The notes beneath the pieces were generated by a model, which saw nothing but the letters and a program-made list of their open reading frames with translations, was not told the DNA's origin and did no database searches. Below, piece by piece: positions 16,943 through 25,291 of a stretch of 64,000 bases of DNA. How positions within the stretch are numbered: the stretch's first letter is position 1; every line of letters starts with the position of its first letter. Source of the stretch: Bradyrhizobium paxllaeri (GTDB taxonomy: Bacteria; Pseudomonadota; Alphaproteobacteria; Rhizobiales; Xanthobacteraceae); the NCBI RefSeq assembly GCF_001693515.2, contig NZ_CP042968.1, positions 7,534,501-7,598,500 on the forward strand. Direction: 5' to 3'. A program made the translations under genes and the position numbers.

Positions 16943-18487
16943 TTGCTAGCATTCGAATGGATTATTGGACTGCTGCTTGGCGCGGTCCTGCTGTCCGCGC
17001 TGGCGCGGCGGCTCAAGGTGCCCTATCCGACCTTTCTTGCGATCGGCGGCATGCTGCTCGCCTTCGTACCCTCAAGTCCGTCGTGGACGCTGCAGCCTGA
17101 GCTGGCGCTGGCGCTGTTCGTGGCGCCGGTGCTGCTGGACGCCGCTTTCGACACCTCGCTGCGCGACCTCAGGAACAACTGGCTGCCGGTCTCGACGCTG
17201 GTGCTGGTCGCGGTCGGGGTCACGACCGCCACCGTCGCTGTGGTCGCGCACTGGCTTCGCCCGGATATGCCATGGGCGGTCGCGATCGCGCTCGGCGCCA
17301 TCGTGGCGCCGCCCGATGCCGCGGCGGCCACCGCAATCCTGCGCCAGGTCAACCTGCCGTACCGCATCCAGAAGATCCTCGAGGGCGAAAGCCTGCTCAA
17401 CGATGCCAGCGCGCTCCTGATCTACCGCGTCGCGGTCGGCCTGGTTGCCGCCGAGCACATGAAGGTGCACGAGTTCGTGCCCTCAGTTGCGCTGGCGCTG
17501 TTCGGAAGCCTCATTGCCGGCTTCCTGTTCGCGCGGGTCTGGACGCAGATCACGCGCCGCATCACCGAGGCGCCGAGCGCGATCATCACGCAATTCGCCG
17601 GCACCTTCATGGTATGGATCGTCGCCGAGCATATCGGGCTGTCCGGCATCCTCACCATCGTCGCCTATGCGATCACGATCGCGCGCACCGCGCCCGAGCG
17701 TACCCCGGCGCGGCTGCGCGTGGCCTCCTATGCGGTGTGGGAAACCGTCGTGTTCGTGCTCAACGTGCTGGCGTTCATCCTGATCGGCATGCAGCTCAAT
17801 CCGATCTGGTCCGGGCTCAACGACGAGGTGCGGTTGAAATATTGCAGCTTTGCCGCAGTGATCCTCGCCGTCGTGATCCTCGCCCGCGTCGCCTGGGTGA
17901 TGCCATATGGCGCCTTGCTGCGCGCCTTGAACGCGTACGGCCTGCTTCCTGCGCACGTGTCTCCCGCGGTACCGAGTGTGGAACGCGGCATCATCGTGTC
18001 CTGGTGCGGGATGCGCGGCATCGTCACGCTGGCGGCCGCCTTCGCGTTGCCCGAGAACTTCCCGTATCGCGATCTCATCCTGCTGACGGCCTTTGCCGTG
18101 GTGCTGGGGACCCTCGTGCTCCAGGGCCTGACGCTGCGGCCGTTGATCCTCGCGCTGAAATTCGAGGAGGACGATCCGGTCGCGCGCGAGGCGGCTCAAG
18201 CCCGCTGCGCCGCCTATCGCGCCGCGCTTGAGGCGATCGAAGCCGATCCGTCCGAGGAGGCCGAGATCCTGCGGCTCGAATACCGCGCCGTGCTGCTGCG
18301 TGCCGAAACCGAACCCGAAACCGGCATCGCGACCAGCGAGCTGCCGGCCGATCCGCTGCGTCGCCGCGCCATCGGTGCGGCACGAGCGGCGCTGTTGAGG
18401 ATGCGCGATCTCGAGGAGATCAGCGACGACGCCTTCCACCAGGTGGAAGAAGAACTCGACCGCGCCGAATTGAGCGCACAGGCGTAA
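16943..18487 (+). CDS. CPA1-type cation:proton antiporter
   Basis: 514-residue inner-membrane Na+(K+)/H+ exchanger. About twelve helices fill the first 400 residues; family motifs are GAIVAPPDAAAATAIL and EGESLLNDASALLIYR, the latter carrying the conserved transport Asp, and WCGMRGIVTLAAAFALP. The last 110 residues are a soluble, charged, helical domain (LEAIEADPSEEAEILR...) that may be regulatory. The start is a TTG at 16943 preceded by GGCAGGGA; no ATG gives a full first helix. Confidence 0.9.
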   Translation: MLAFEWIIGLLLGAVLLSALARRLKVPYPTFLAIGGMLLAFVPSSPSWTLQPELALALFVAPVLLDAAFDTSLRDLRNNWLPVSTLVLVAVGVTTATVAVVAHWLRPDMPWAVAIALGAIVAPPDAAAATAILRQVNLPYRIQKILEGESLLNDASALLIYRVAVGLVAAEHMKVHEFVPSVALALFGSLIAGFLFARVWTQITRRITEAPSAIITQFAGTFMVWIVAEHIGLSGILTIVAYAITIARTAPERTPARLRVASYAVWETVVFVLNVLAFILIGMQLNPIWSGLNDEVRLKYCSFAAVILAVVILARVAWVMPYGALLRALNAYGLLPAHVSPAVPSVERGIIVSWCGMRGIVTLAAAFALPENFPYRDLILLTAFAVVLGTLVLQGLTLRPLILALKFEEDDPVAREAAQARCAAYRAALEAIEADPSEEAEILRLEYRAVLLRAETEPETGIATSELPADPLRRRAIGAARAALLRMRDLEEISDDAFHQVEEELDRAELSAQA

Positions 18488-18496
18488 CGGGACGCG

Positions 18497-19303
18497 TCAG
18501 GCGCCCGACTTGCAGGTGATGCCGCCATCGACCACGAGCTCGATGCCGGTAACATATTTCGATTCATCCGAGGCGAGAAACAGCGCCGCGTTGGCGACGT
18601 CCCAGGCATCGCCCATATGTGCCATCGGCACCTGCGCGTCGCGTGCCCGCCACATCGCCTCGACGTCCCCCTTGGCGTAGCTTTGCGCAAGGCCGGCCGA
18701 ATGTTCGACCATCGGCGTCTTCATCAACCCGGGCAGGATCGTATTCACGCGCACATGCTTTGAAGCGAATTCGACCGCCGTGGTGCGCGTCATCTGGTTC
18801 ATCGCGGCCTTGCTGGCGTTGTAGCTGACATAGGAAATGCCGACGTGGCGGATCGAGGCGATCGAGGAGATGTTGATGATCGAGCCGCCGCCCTGCCTGA
18901 CCATCACAGGAATGACGTGCTTCATGGAGAGATAGGCGCTCTTGAGGTTGACGGCGAAGACGCGATCCCATTCGGCTTCCGCCACCTCGACCACGCTGCC
19001 GACTTCGGCGATGCCGACATTGTTGTCGAGCACGTCGATGCGGCCATAGGCCTTCAGGCAGGCCGTGACCATCGCCTCGACCTCGGCGGCCCTCGAGACA
19101 TCGGCCGTATGCGCCATCGCCTTGCCGCCCTCGCCGGTGATGATCTTCACCGTTTCCTCGGCCGCAGCCGCGTTGCGGTCGACGCAAAATACCTGCGCAC
19201 CCTCGCGCGCAAAGGTCACGGCGGTCGCCTTGCCATTGCCCCAGCCGGGCCCGATCGAGCCCGCGCCCACCACCATCGCCGTCTTGCCCTTGAGCCGTTC
19301 CAT
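18497..19303 (-). CDS. SDR family NAD(P)-dependent oxidoreductase
   Basis: Classical short-chain dehydrogenase of 268 residues. The cofactor motif is GAGSIGPGWGNG, slightly longer than the usual TGxxxGxG; NNVG stands for NNAG; catalytic Ser is in IINISSIAS and the Tyr/Lys pair is in YVSYNASKAAM. The C-terminal YVTGIELVVDGG is standard. Asp in FCVDRN after the second strand suggests NAD(H) preference. The substrate is unknown. AGGGAGAAG precedes the ATG at 19303; longer frames reach into the palindrome. Confidence 0.9.
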   Translation of the reverse strand: MERLKGKTAMVVGAGSIGPGWGNGKATAVTFAREGAQVFCVDRNAAAAEETVKIITGEGGKAMAHTADVSRAAEVEAMVTACLKAYGRIDVLDNNVGIAEVGSVVEVAEAEWDRVFAVNLKSAYLSMKHVIPVMVRQGGGSIINISSIASIRHVGISYVSYNASKAAMNQMTRTTAVEFASKHVRVNTILPGLMKTPMVEHSAGLAQSYAKGDVEAMWRARDAQVPMAHMGDAWDVANAALFLASDESKYVTGIELVVDGGITCKSGA

Positions 19304-19334
19304 CGACTTTCTTCTCCCTTTCAAACTATTTTCT

Positions 19335-19417
19335 TGTAGCCCGGGTGAAGCGAAGCGCAACCCGGGATTCTTGTTTGGCACTTTCCCCGGATTTCGCTTC
19401 GCTGCATCCGGGCTACG
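19335..19417. repeat. Palindromic repeat (TAGCCCGGGTGAAGCGAAGC class)
   Basis: Opens TGTAGCCCGGGTGAAGCGAA and closes TTCGCTTCGCTGCATCCGGG then CTACG, forming an inverted pair around a short spacer. A diverged relative is at 40134-40212, and a decayed one near 38940. Confidence 0.75.
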
Positions 19418-19577
19418 GATGACGACGCCCCCCGGGTCAAGTCGTCCGATAAGCTAACAGATGCCCCCGAAATACGCCTACAAGGCCCTTGCCACGGTTA
19501 CCCAAATTGGACTGAATGCGCCCGCGAAAGGCCCGCAGGACACCGGGTCTCCAGAGTTAACGGGCCCCGGGGAAAGT

Positions 19578-21605
19578 ATGGCAGCAGACAAGACAACGCC
19601 GCCCAATGATGAGATCGTCGCGGTATCCGACGAAGCGCTGCACAAGGCAGAAGCCTACATCGAGGCGGAGGAAGGCGCGGCCAACCGCCTGATGGGGTGG
19701 GCGGGAAGGATTTCGACCACGATTGCCGTGGTCATGAGCCTGTTTCACCTCTACGCCGCCTACGCCATCGTTCCGACCCAGGAACTTCGTTACACCCACG
19801 TCGCCTTCACGCTGGTGCTGAGTTTCCTGCTGTTTCCGCTGGCGACGCGCTTCCGCAACCGCGTGCGCTGGTGGGACGTCGTCCCCGGGATCGTCGCGGT
19901 CGCCACCATCGTCTATGCGCTGTGGGGTGGCGAGGATTTTACCGACCGCGCCACCACGCCCGACCGCTGGGACGTGATCGTCGGTATCGTCTTCATCGTG
20001 CTGCTGCTGGAGGCGACGCGGCGCACCACCGGCGCGATCATGCCCGTGGTGTCGCTGTGTTTCATCGCCTATGCGATGTTGGGTCCGTATCTGCCGGCGC
20101 CCTGGACCCATCGCGGCTATGATCTGGCCCGCCTGGTCGGTCACCTCTTCATTACGCTGGAGGGCATCTTCGGCGTCGCGGTCGACGTGTCGGCGACGCT
20201 GATCATCCTGTTCACCATCTACGGCGCATTCCTGCAGCATTCCGGCGCCGGCAAGTTCTTCATCGACTTCTCGCTGGCGCTGATGGGTGGCAAGCCGAAC
20301 AGCGCCGGCCGCACTGTGGTGCTGTCGTCGTTCCTGCTCGGCGGCCCCTCCGGATCGGGCGTCGCCACTACCGTCATGATCGGCACCGTGGCCTATCCGA
20401 TGATGGCGAAGGCCGGCTTCGAGAAGAACGCCGCCGGCGGATTGCTCGCAGCCGGCGGTCTCGGCGCGATTCTGTCGCCGCCGGTGCTCGGCGCCGCCGC
20501 GTTCCTGATCGCCGAATTTCTCAAGATCAGCTATCTCGACGTGATCTGGATGGCGACCATCCCGACCTGTCTCTACTATATGTCGTTGCTGTTCATGGTG
20601 GAACTGGACGCCAAGAAATTCCACGCCAAGAACGTGACGTTCACGCCGGAGATGTCGCTCGGCCAGATGACCAGGCGGTACGGCTTCCACTTCATCTCGC
20701 TGCTGGCCGTCGTCTTCTTCATGGTCATCGGCTACTCGCCGTCGCTATCGGTGTTCTACGCCATTGTCGTCACCTTTGCGCTGAGCTTCCTGCGCCGGGA
20801 GACCGCGCTGGTGCCGAGCAAGCTGGTGAAGGCACTGGCCGACGGCTCGATCGGCGCGCTCAACGCCGCGACCACCTGCGCCTGCGCCGGCATTGTCGTC
20901 GGCATCGTGACGCTGACCGGTCTCGGCCTCAAATTCTCGTCGATCGTCATCGCCTATGCCGGCGGCAGCCTGCTGCTGACCGCGATCTACACCTCCCTGA
21001 TCGTCTGGATCATCGGCCTCGCGGTGCCGGTAACCGCGTCCTACATCATCTGCGCGGTCATCGCGGCGCCCGCGCTGATCAAGCTCGGCGTACCCGATTA
21101 CGCTGCGCATATGTTCATCTTCTACTATGCCGTTCTATCCGAGGTTTCGCCGCCGACAGCACTCTCTCCGTTCGCGGCGGCCGCCATCACCGGTGGCGAT
21201 CCCTACAGGACCACGCTGCAATCCTGGAAATACACACTGCCGGCGTTTCTGGTGCCCTTCGTGTTCGTGCTCGACCCGCAGGGCGGCGGCCTGCTGATGT
21301 CGATCCCCAAGGGCGGATCGTGGGTCGACATCATCGAAATCACGATCAAGACAAGCCTGGGGCTGCTGGCGCTGGCTGCGTTTGCCCAGAACTGGGCACT
21401 GCGACAAAATACAGCGGTCGAGCGCGGCCTGCTTCTGCTATCCGGATTGCTGCTGGTGTTCCCGAGCCTGATTGAGGCAATCGTCGAATGGATCATCGGA
21501 CGCGATATCAGCTACACCTATGTGCCGGGCCTGATCATCGGTCTCGGCGTATTGCTGTGGCAGGCCAGAACGCGGTCGCCAGAGCGACCTGCGCTCACAA
21601 CATAG
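19578..21605 (+). CDS. TRAP transporter fused permease (TAXI type)
   Basis: 675-residue inner-membrane protein with the small (DctQ-like, about residues 40-200) and large (DctM-like, about 210-640) subunits of a TRAP transporter fused, as is usual for the TAXI subclass. Seen: LLGGPSGSGVATTVMIGTVA and GGLLAAGGLGAILSPPVLGA in the M domain, and paired hydrophobic hairpins throughout. The ATG at 19578 has GGGGAAAG before it; the frame upstream is not supported. Its binding protein follows after 25 bases. The solute cannot be predicted from sequence; it is a secondary Na+- or H+-driven uptake system. Confidence 0.92.
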   Translation: MAADKTTPPNDEIVAVSDEALHKAEAYIEAEEGAANRLMGWAGRISTTIAVVMSLFHLYAAYAIVPTQELRYTHVAFTLVLSFLLFPLATRFRNRVRWWDVVPGIVAVATIVYALWGGEDFTDRATTPDRWDVIVGIVFIVLLLEATRRTTGAIMPVVSLCFIAYAMLGPYLPAPWTHRGYDLARLVGHLFITLEGIFGVAVDVSATLIILFTIYGAFLQHSGAGKFFIDFSLALMGGKPNSAGRTVVLSSFLLGGPSGSGVATTVMIGTVAYPMMAKAGFEKNAAGGLLAAGGLGAILSPPVLGAAAFLIAEFLKISYLDVIWMATIPTCLYYMSLLFMVELDAKKFHAKNVTFTPEMSLGQMTRRYGFHFISLLAVVFFMVIGYSPSLSVFYAIVVTFALSFLRRETALVPSKLVKALADGSIGALNAATTCACAGIVVGIVTLTGLGLKFSSIVIAYAGGSLLLTAIYTSLIVWIIGLAVPVTASYIICAVIAAPALIKLGVPDYAAHMFIFYYAVLSEVSPPTALSPFAAAAITGGDPYRTTLQSWKYTLPAFLVPFVFVLDPQGGGLLMSIPKGGSWVDIIEITIKTSLGLLALAAFAQNWALRQNTAVERGLLLLSGLLLVFPSLIEAIVEWIIGRDISYTYVPGLIIGLGVLLWQARTRSPERPALTT

Positions 21606-21630
21606 CGAAGAAGCGATTGAGGAGACAAAA

Positions 21631-22590
21631 ATGAAAAAGACTACAGCAATATTGGCAATGACGCTGGGGCTCGCCTTTGCCGGCGCGGCTCACGCGCAGC
21701 AGAAAACCATGTCAATCGGCACCGGCGGCACCGGCGGCGTCTACTATCCGCTCGGCGGCGCGGTCGCCAACGTGCTCTCGAAGAATCTGCCCAACGTGCA
21801 GGCCACCGCCGAAGTCACCGGCGGCTCGGTCGACAATCTCAAGCTGATCGGCGCCGGCAAGAGCGAGCTTGCGTTCACCATGGCCGATGCCGCGCTCGAT
21901 GCGCTGAAGGGCGAGGACAAGTTCAAGAGCGGCAAGGTGCCGTTGCAGGCGCTGCTCGTGGTGTATCCGAACCGCATGCATGTGGTGACGGTGGAAGGCA
22001 CCGGCATCAACACCATGGCTGACCTCAAGGGCAAGCGCGTCTCGACGGGATCGCCCGGCAGCGCCACCGAAGTGATGGCGTTCCGCGTCATCGAGGCCGC
22101 CGGCCTCGACAAGGACAAGGACATGAAGCGCGAGCGGCTCGGTGTCGCCGAATCCGTCAATGCGGTGAAGGACCGCAAGATCGACGCGTTCTTCTGGGTC
22201 GGCGGCATTCCGACCGCCGCGGTCACCGATCTCGCGGCGACGCCCGGCATCAAGATGAAGCTGGTCGACCATGGCGACCTGGCCGAGAAAATGAACGCCA
22301 AATACGGCAAGCTCTATTCGGCCAGCAAGATCAAGGCGGGCTCGTATCCCGGCTACGACAAGGACAATTCCATCACCGAAGTCTGGAACCTGATCGTCAC
22401 CGGCGACAAGATGAGCAACGAGGATGCCTACACCATCGTCAAAACGCTGGTGGAGAAGAAGGCCGACATCGTCGCCGTGCACAAGGAAGCCGAGAGTTTT
22501 ACGCTCGACAACCAGGTGCAGGACCGCTCGCCGATCCCGTTCCACCCCGGCGCGCTGAAATACTTCAAGGAGAAGGGCGTCGGCGGCTAG
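21631..22590 (+). CDS. TAXI family TRAP transporter solute-binding protein
   Basis: Periplasmic receptor of 319 residues feeding the fused permease just upstream. Signal peptide MKKTTAILAMTLGLAFAGAAHA, then the TAXI signature IGTGGTGGVYYPLGGAVANV. Further family motifs are STGSPGSATEVMAF and DAFFWVGGIPTAAV. TTGAGGAGACA is a good ribosome site. A strong terminator at 22649 closes the two-gene operon. Substrates known for the family include glutamate and other carboxylates, but none can be assigned here. Confidence 0.93.
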   Translation: MKKTTAILAMTLGLAFAGAAHAQQKTMSIGTGGTGGVYYPLGGAVANVLSKNLPNVQATAEVTGGSVDNLKLIGAGKSELAFTMADAALDALKGEDKFKSGKVPLQALLVVYPNRMHVVTVEGTGINTMADLKGKRVSTGSPGSATEVMAFRVIEAAGLDKDKDMKRERLGVAESVNAVKDRKIDAFFWVGGIPTAAVTDLAATPGIKMKLVDHGDLAEKMNAKYGKLYSASKIKAGSYPGYDKDNSITEVWNLIVTGDKMSNEDAYTIVKTLVEKKADIVAVHKEAESFTLDNQVQDRSPIPFHPGALKYFKEKGVGG

Positions 22591-22648
22591 GCCTCGATAC
22601 TCGCCGTCCGGCGACGGAGCCGAAGCGATCTCCGGCCGGAAGATACAG

Positions 22649-22684
22649 TGACCGCGGTCTGCCAGAGACCGCGGTCATTTTTTT
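22649..22684 (+). terminator. Rho-independent terminator of the TRAP operon
   Basis: TGACCGCGGTCT (22649-22660), loop GCCAG, and AGACCGCGGTCA (22666-22677) form a perfect 12-bp stem followed by seven T residues. Confidence 0.95.
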
Positions 22685-23039
22685 GCCAAGCAGAGGCTTG
22701 TGTGCGTCGCGGCATGGCTGCCCCCGCGGAAAGCGTTTTCGCGGTGTTCGCAAGCCGACGACCATCGCGGCGCCAGCGCGCGACCACAGGCGTTAACACG
22801 CGAGGCAGATCGGATACCGCTTAAGCGGGGCATCAACGCATTGAAGTCTGCGAATTCGGCGGAATGCACCGCCCGTGCGCCTGTTGGCGCCGTCGAGGCT
22901 GGCAATTCCTCTAAAATTTTATTCTTGTCGGCGGCTTTAACCCTACTGAAGTAATCATGTGACCTTCCGCAAAATTCCATTATTGCGACCTCAACGCGGA
23001 TGTACCAATGGCGCCGGGGTATTTTGTCGGGAGGGCGGC
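22685..23039. other. Intergenic, no gene seen
   Basis: 355 bases between the TRAP terminator and the REC-EAL gene. No frame here has a convincing product. The AT-rich segment near 22905-22950 (CTCTAAAATTTTATTCTTGT) is a plausible promoter area for the downstream gene, but no exact boxes can be assigned. Confidence 0.5.
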
Positions 23040-24257
23040 ATGGAGCAGATCAACTTCAGCGAGCATTCGCGCGCAGTTCACTTCGGGCACCGGAAGCTGA
23101 CGCCGAGAGCCTGCGTCATCGACAGCAAAAAACACCTCCGGCTGTTCCTTTCCGACGCTCTCGAGGATCTCGGGTTCGTGACCTGCGAATGCGGTCAGGC
23201 CGCGGACCTGGCCGGCGTACTACAGACGGAGCAGCCGGATCTGATCGTGCTCAGCGTGTGCGTCGACGGGATCAATGTCGGCGAAATTCTCGAGGCCATC
23301 GTTCGGAGAAATTTCGGCGGCAAGGTTCTCGTGATCGGTCAACCCGACTCGATTATGGTTAAGGCCGTCCGGCAAATTGGCGAAGAATACGGCATTGCCA
23401 TGCTCCCTTCCCTGCCGACGCCGTTCGGCGCGGCGAGCCTACGCGCCACCGTCTCGGAGCTTTTGCCGGCCGAGCCGGCGCCAAGTCCCGCGGTCGACGT
23501 CGCCGAGGCGTTGAAGGCCGGCTGGCTAGAATTGTGGTATCAGCAGAAGATCAACACCCGCACGCTGATGCCGAGCGGCGCGGAAGCGTTGGTCCGGATG
23601 CGGCATCCGGCTTGGGGCGTGGTCCCGCCTGCCTACTTCATTCCTGACGACAATGATCCGCATTTTCGCAGTCTCTCCGAATTCGTGATCGGCCGCGCCA
23701 TCGAGGACTGGCGCTATTTGCTGGAGAGCCAGGGTCCGGTCGACCTCTCGGTTAACCTGCCGGTATCGTTCTTCGGCAACGCGGCGGCGGTGCGCGATCT
23801 CTGCAGCGCCATGCCCGCCCACCCCGCGTTCGGCGGGCTCCTCATCGAAATCAACAGCAGCGAGGTGGTCGAGCAGCCGGATCTCGCGGTAGACGCCGCC
23901 AGACGCCTGCGCCTGCACAATATCGCCATCGCCATCGACAATGTCGGCACGGAATGGCCTTCGCTCCTGGAGCTTCGGAGCTTCCCGTTCGCCGAACTGA
24001 AGGTCGACCGGCAATATATCAATGGCTGCGCGGACAACCGGCTGAAGCAGACGGTATGCCGGCGGATCGTCGAACTGGCCCGCGACAACGGCGCCCGCGC
24101 CACCGCGCAAGGCATCGAGAGCCGCGGCGATTACCTCGCCGCGCATGACATGGGCTTCGATCTGGTCCAGGGCCATCTGTTCGGCAAGCCGGTGGGCGTG
24201 CGGAAATTCGCGCGCTCGCGCTCTCAGCTTGCAGCCGGTGCCGAGAAGGTTCTCTGA
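23040..24257 (+). CDS. REC-EAL protein with degenerate active sites
   Basis: 405 residues. The N-terminal 120 or so look like a receiver domain (ACVIDSKKHLRLFLSDALE), but the phospho-acceptor position is Ser (about S72, LIVLSVCVDG). The rest is an EAL domain: AEALVRM (E182) and LSVNLPVS and LKVDRQYI are kept, but DDFG has become D-N-V-G (N301) and AEGVE has become AQGIE (Q357). Loss of these metal and catalytic residues predicts no phosphodiesterase activity, so a c-di-GMP receptor or scaffold role is inferred. GGGAGGGCGG precedes the ATG at 23040. It stands alone. Confidence 0.85.
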   Translation: MEQINFSEHSRAVHFGHRKLTPRACVIDSKKHLRLFLSDALEDLGFVTCECGQAADLAGVLQTEQPDLIVLSVCVDGINVGEILEAIVRRNFGGKVLVIGQPDSIMVKAVRQIGEEYGIAMLPSLPTPFGAASLRATVSELLPAEPAPSPAVDVAEALKAGWLELWYQQKINTRTLMPSGAEALVRMRHPAWGVVPPAYFIPDDNDPHFRSLSEFVIGRAIEDWRYLLESQGPVDLSVNLPVSFFGNAAAVRDLCSAMPAHPAFGGLLIEINSSEVVEQPDLAVDAARRLRLHNIAIAIDNVGTEWPSLLELRSFPFAELKVDRQYINGCADNRLKQTVCRRIVELARDNGARATAQGIESRGDYLAAHDMGFDLVQGHLFGKPVGVRKFARSRSQLAAGAEKVL

Positions 24258-24264
24258 ACCAGGC

Positions 24265-24744
24265 TCACTCGAACTTCATGTCGATGCATTTCGAGATGTC
24301 GGAGCCGAGGCCGGACGAGATGATGATGCAGCCGCGCACCTTCAGCGCATTGTTGTCGCTGGCCCAAATCGCATAGCCGCCGGGACCGAAGAACGAATTG
24401 GTGTTCGGCCCTTCGGTTTCGGTGGCATCGAACGAATAACTCGAATCGGTATCGAAGATGCGGGGCCTCTTGGCGCAGCTGCCGTCGGCCTGCACGTTGA
24501 TGACCTCCTTGTTGTCCCGCGTCAGCGCCAGCGAGACCTGGCAACGGAAATATTCCGACGTCTTGGTGTTGAACACGTAAGCATAGGATTTGCAGGTCGA
24601 CGTGTTGAGCTTGCCTGCGCTCAATCCCCGACTGCAGGCGATCCGCTGGTTGTTGGAAAGCTTGAAGTCGTTGGCCTCTGCCGCTTGGGCCAGCGTCATG
24701 AACGACAGCGCAACACCAAGACCGATCTTCATGACGACGTTCAT
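24265..24744 (-). CDS. Exported hypothetical protein
   Basis: 159 residues with a signal peptide (VVMKIGLGVALSFMTLAQAAEA). The mature part has four cysteines (RIACSRG, STCKSY, FRCQVS, GSCAKR) plus RGCIII and SKCIDM near the end, implying disulfides in the periplasm. No family recognised. Start 24744 is placed by the AGGGATGG six bases away; an ATG at 24732 is also possible. It is convergent with the REC-EAL gene, with only seven bases between the stops. Confidence 0.7.
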   Translation of the reverse strand: MNVVMKIGLGVALSFMTLAQAAEANDFKLSNNQRIACSRGLSAGKLNTSTCKSYAYVFNTKTSEYFRCQVSLALTRDNKEVINVQADGSCAKRPRIFDTDSSYSFDATETEGPNTNSFFGPGGYAIWASDNNALKVRGCIIISSGLGSDISKCIDMKFE

Positions 24745-24943
24745 CCTGACCATCCCTATGACGTTTTTCGCAATGCATGCTTGTAGCCGGAAACGCGAAC
24801 ATAGTCGCGAAGTCGAAGCCGGGAAATCACAAAGTCTCAAGGGCGGTGTGATGCGTCGAAGGTGCAGATTGACGGCATCACATCGTTCGTGATTTGTTCA
24901 AAAACGTGGGACAGGAAGCCGAATGGCTTGCGGGGAGGATGTG

Positions 24944-25249
24944 ATGACAAGCGTTTCGACAAAAACAGTTTTGGTGGCGGCCGTAGTGACGGGGCTGGCG
25001 ACATCGGCATTCGCGCAAGCGGCGGCGCCCGCGCCCTGGGAGCTGAAGTCGGACATGGGCTATGCCTACGGCAAGGACGGCAAGACGCTGTCCTACAAGA
25101 TGGGCACCAACAATGCCGGCCTTCTGCTCAAGGGCGCCAAGAAGGTGCCAAAGGGCACGCTGTTCTTCATCGGCCAGAACGGCCAGCTCTATATGCGCAG
25201 CGGCCCTTATCTCGAGAGTGACGGCAAGTTCATGTTCGGATCGGATTGA
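24944..25249 (+). CDS. Small exported hypothetical protein
   Basis: 101 residues: signal peptide to about AFAQA, then a compact beta-rich domain WELKSDMGYAYGKDGKTLSY ending LESDGKFMFGSD. No cysteines. Family not recognised, though the Gly-Lys-Asp-Gly turns suggest a small beta-barrel. GGGGAGGA lies seven bases before the ATG. Likely periplasmic. Confidence 0.75.
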   Translation: MTSVSTKTVLVAAVVTGLATSAFAQAAAPAPWELKSDMGYAYGKDGKTLSYKMGTNNAGLLLKGAKKVPKGTLFFIGQNGQLYMRSGPYLESDGKFMFGSD

Positions 25250-25257
25250 GTTTTCTT

Positions 25258-25280
25258 CCTTCTCCCCTTGTGGGAGAAGG
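25258..25280. repeat. CCTTCTCCC...GGGAGAAGG hairpin, copy 1
   Basis: Nine-bp perfect stem (25258-25266 with 25272-25280) and a five-base loop between two convergent genes. A close copy is at 26557-26583, so the gene at 25292-26485 is bracketed by the pair. No U-tract follows on either strand. Confidence 0.7.
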
Positions 25281-25291
25281 GAAGAGACCAC

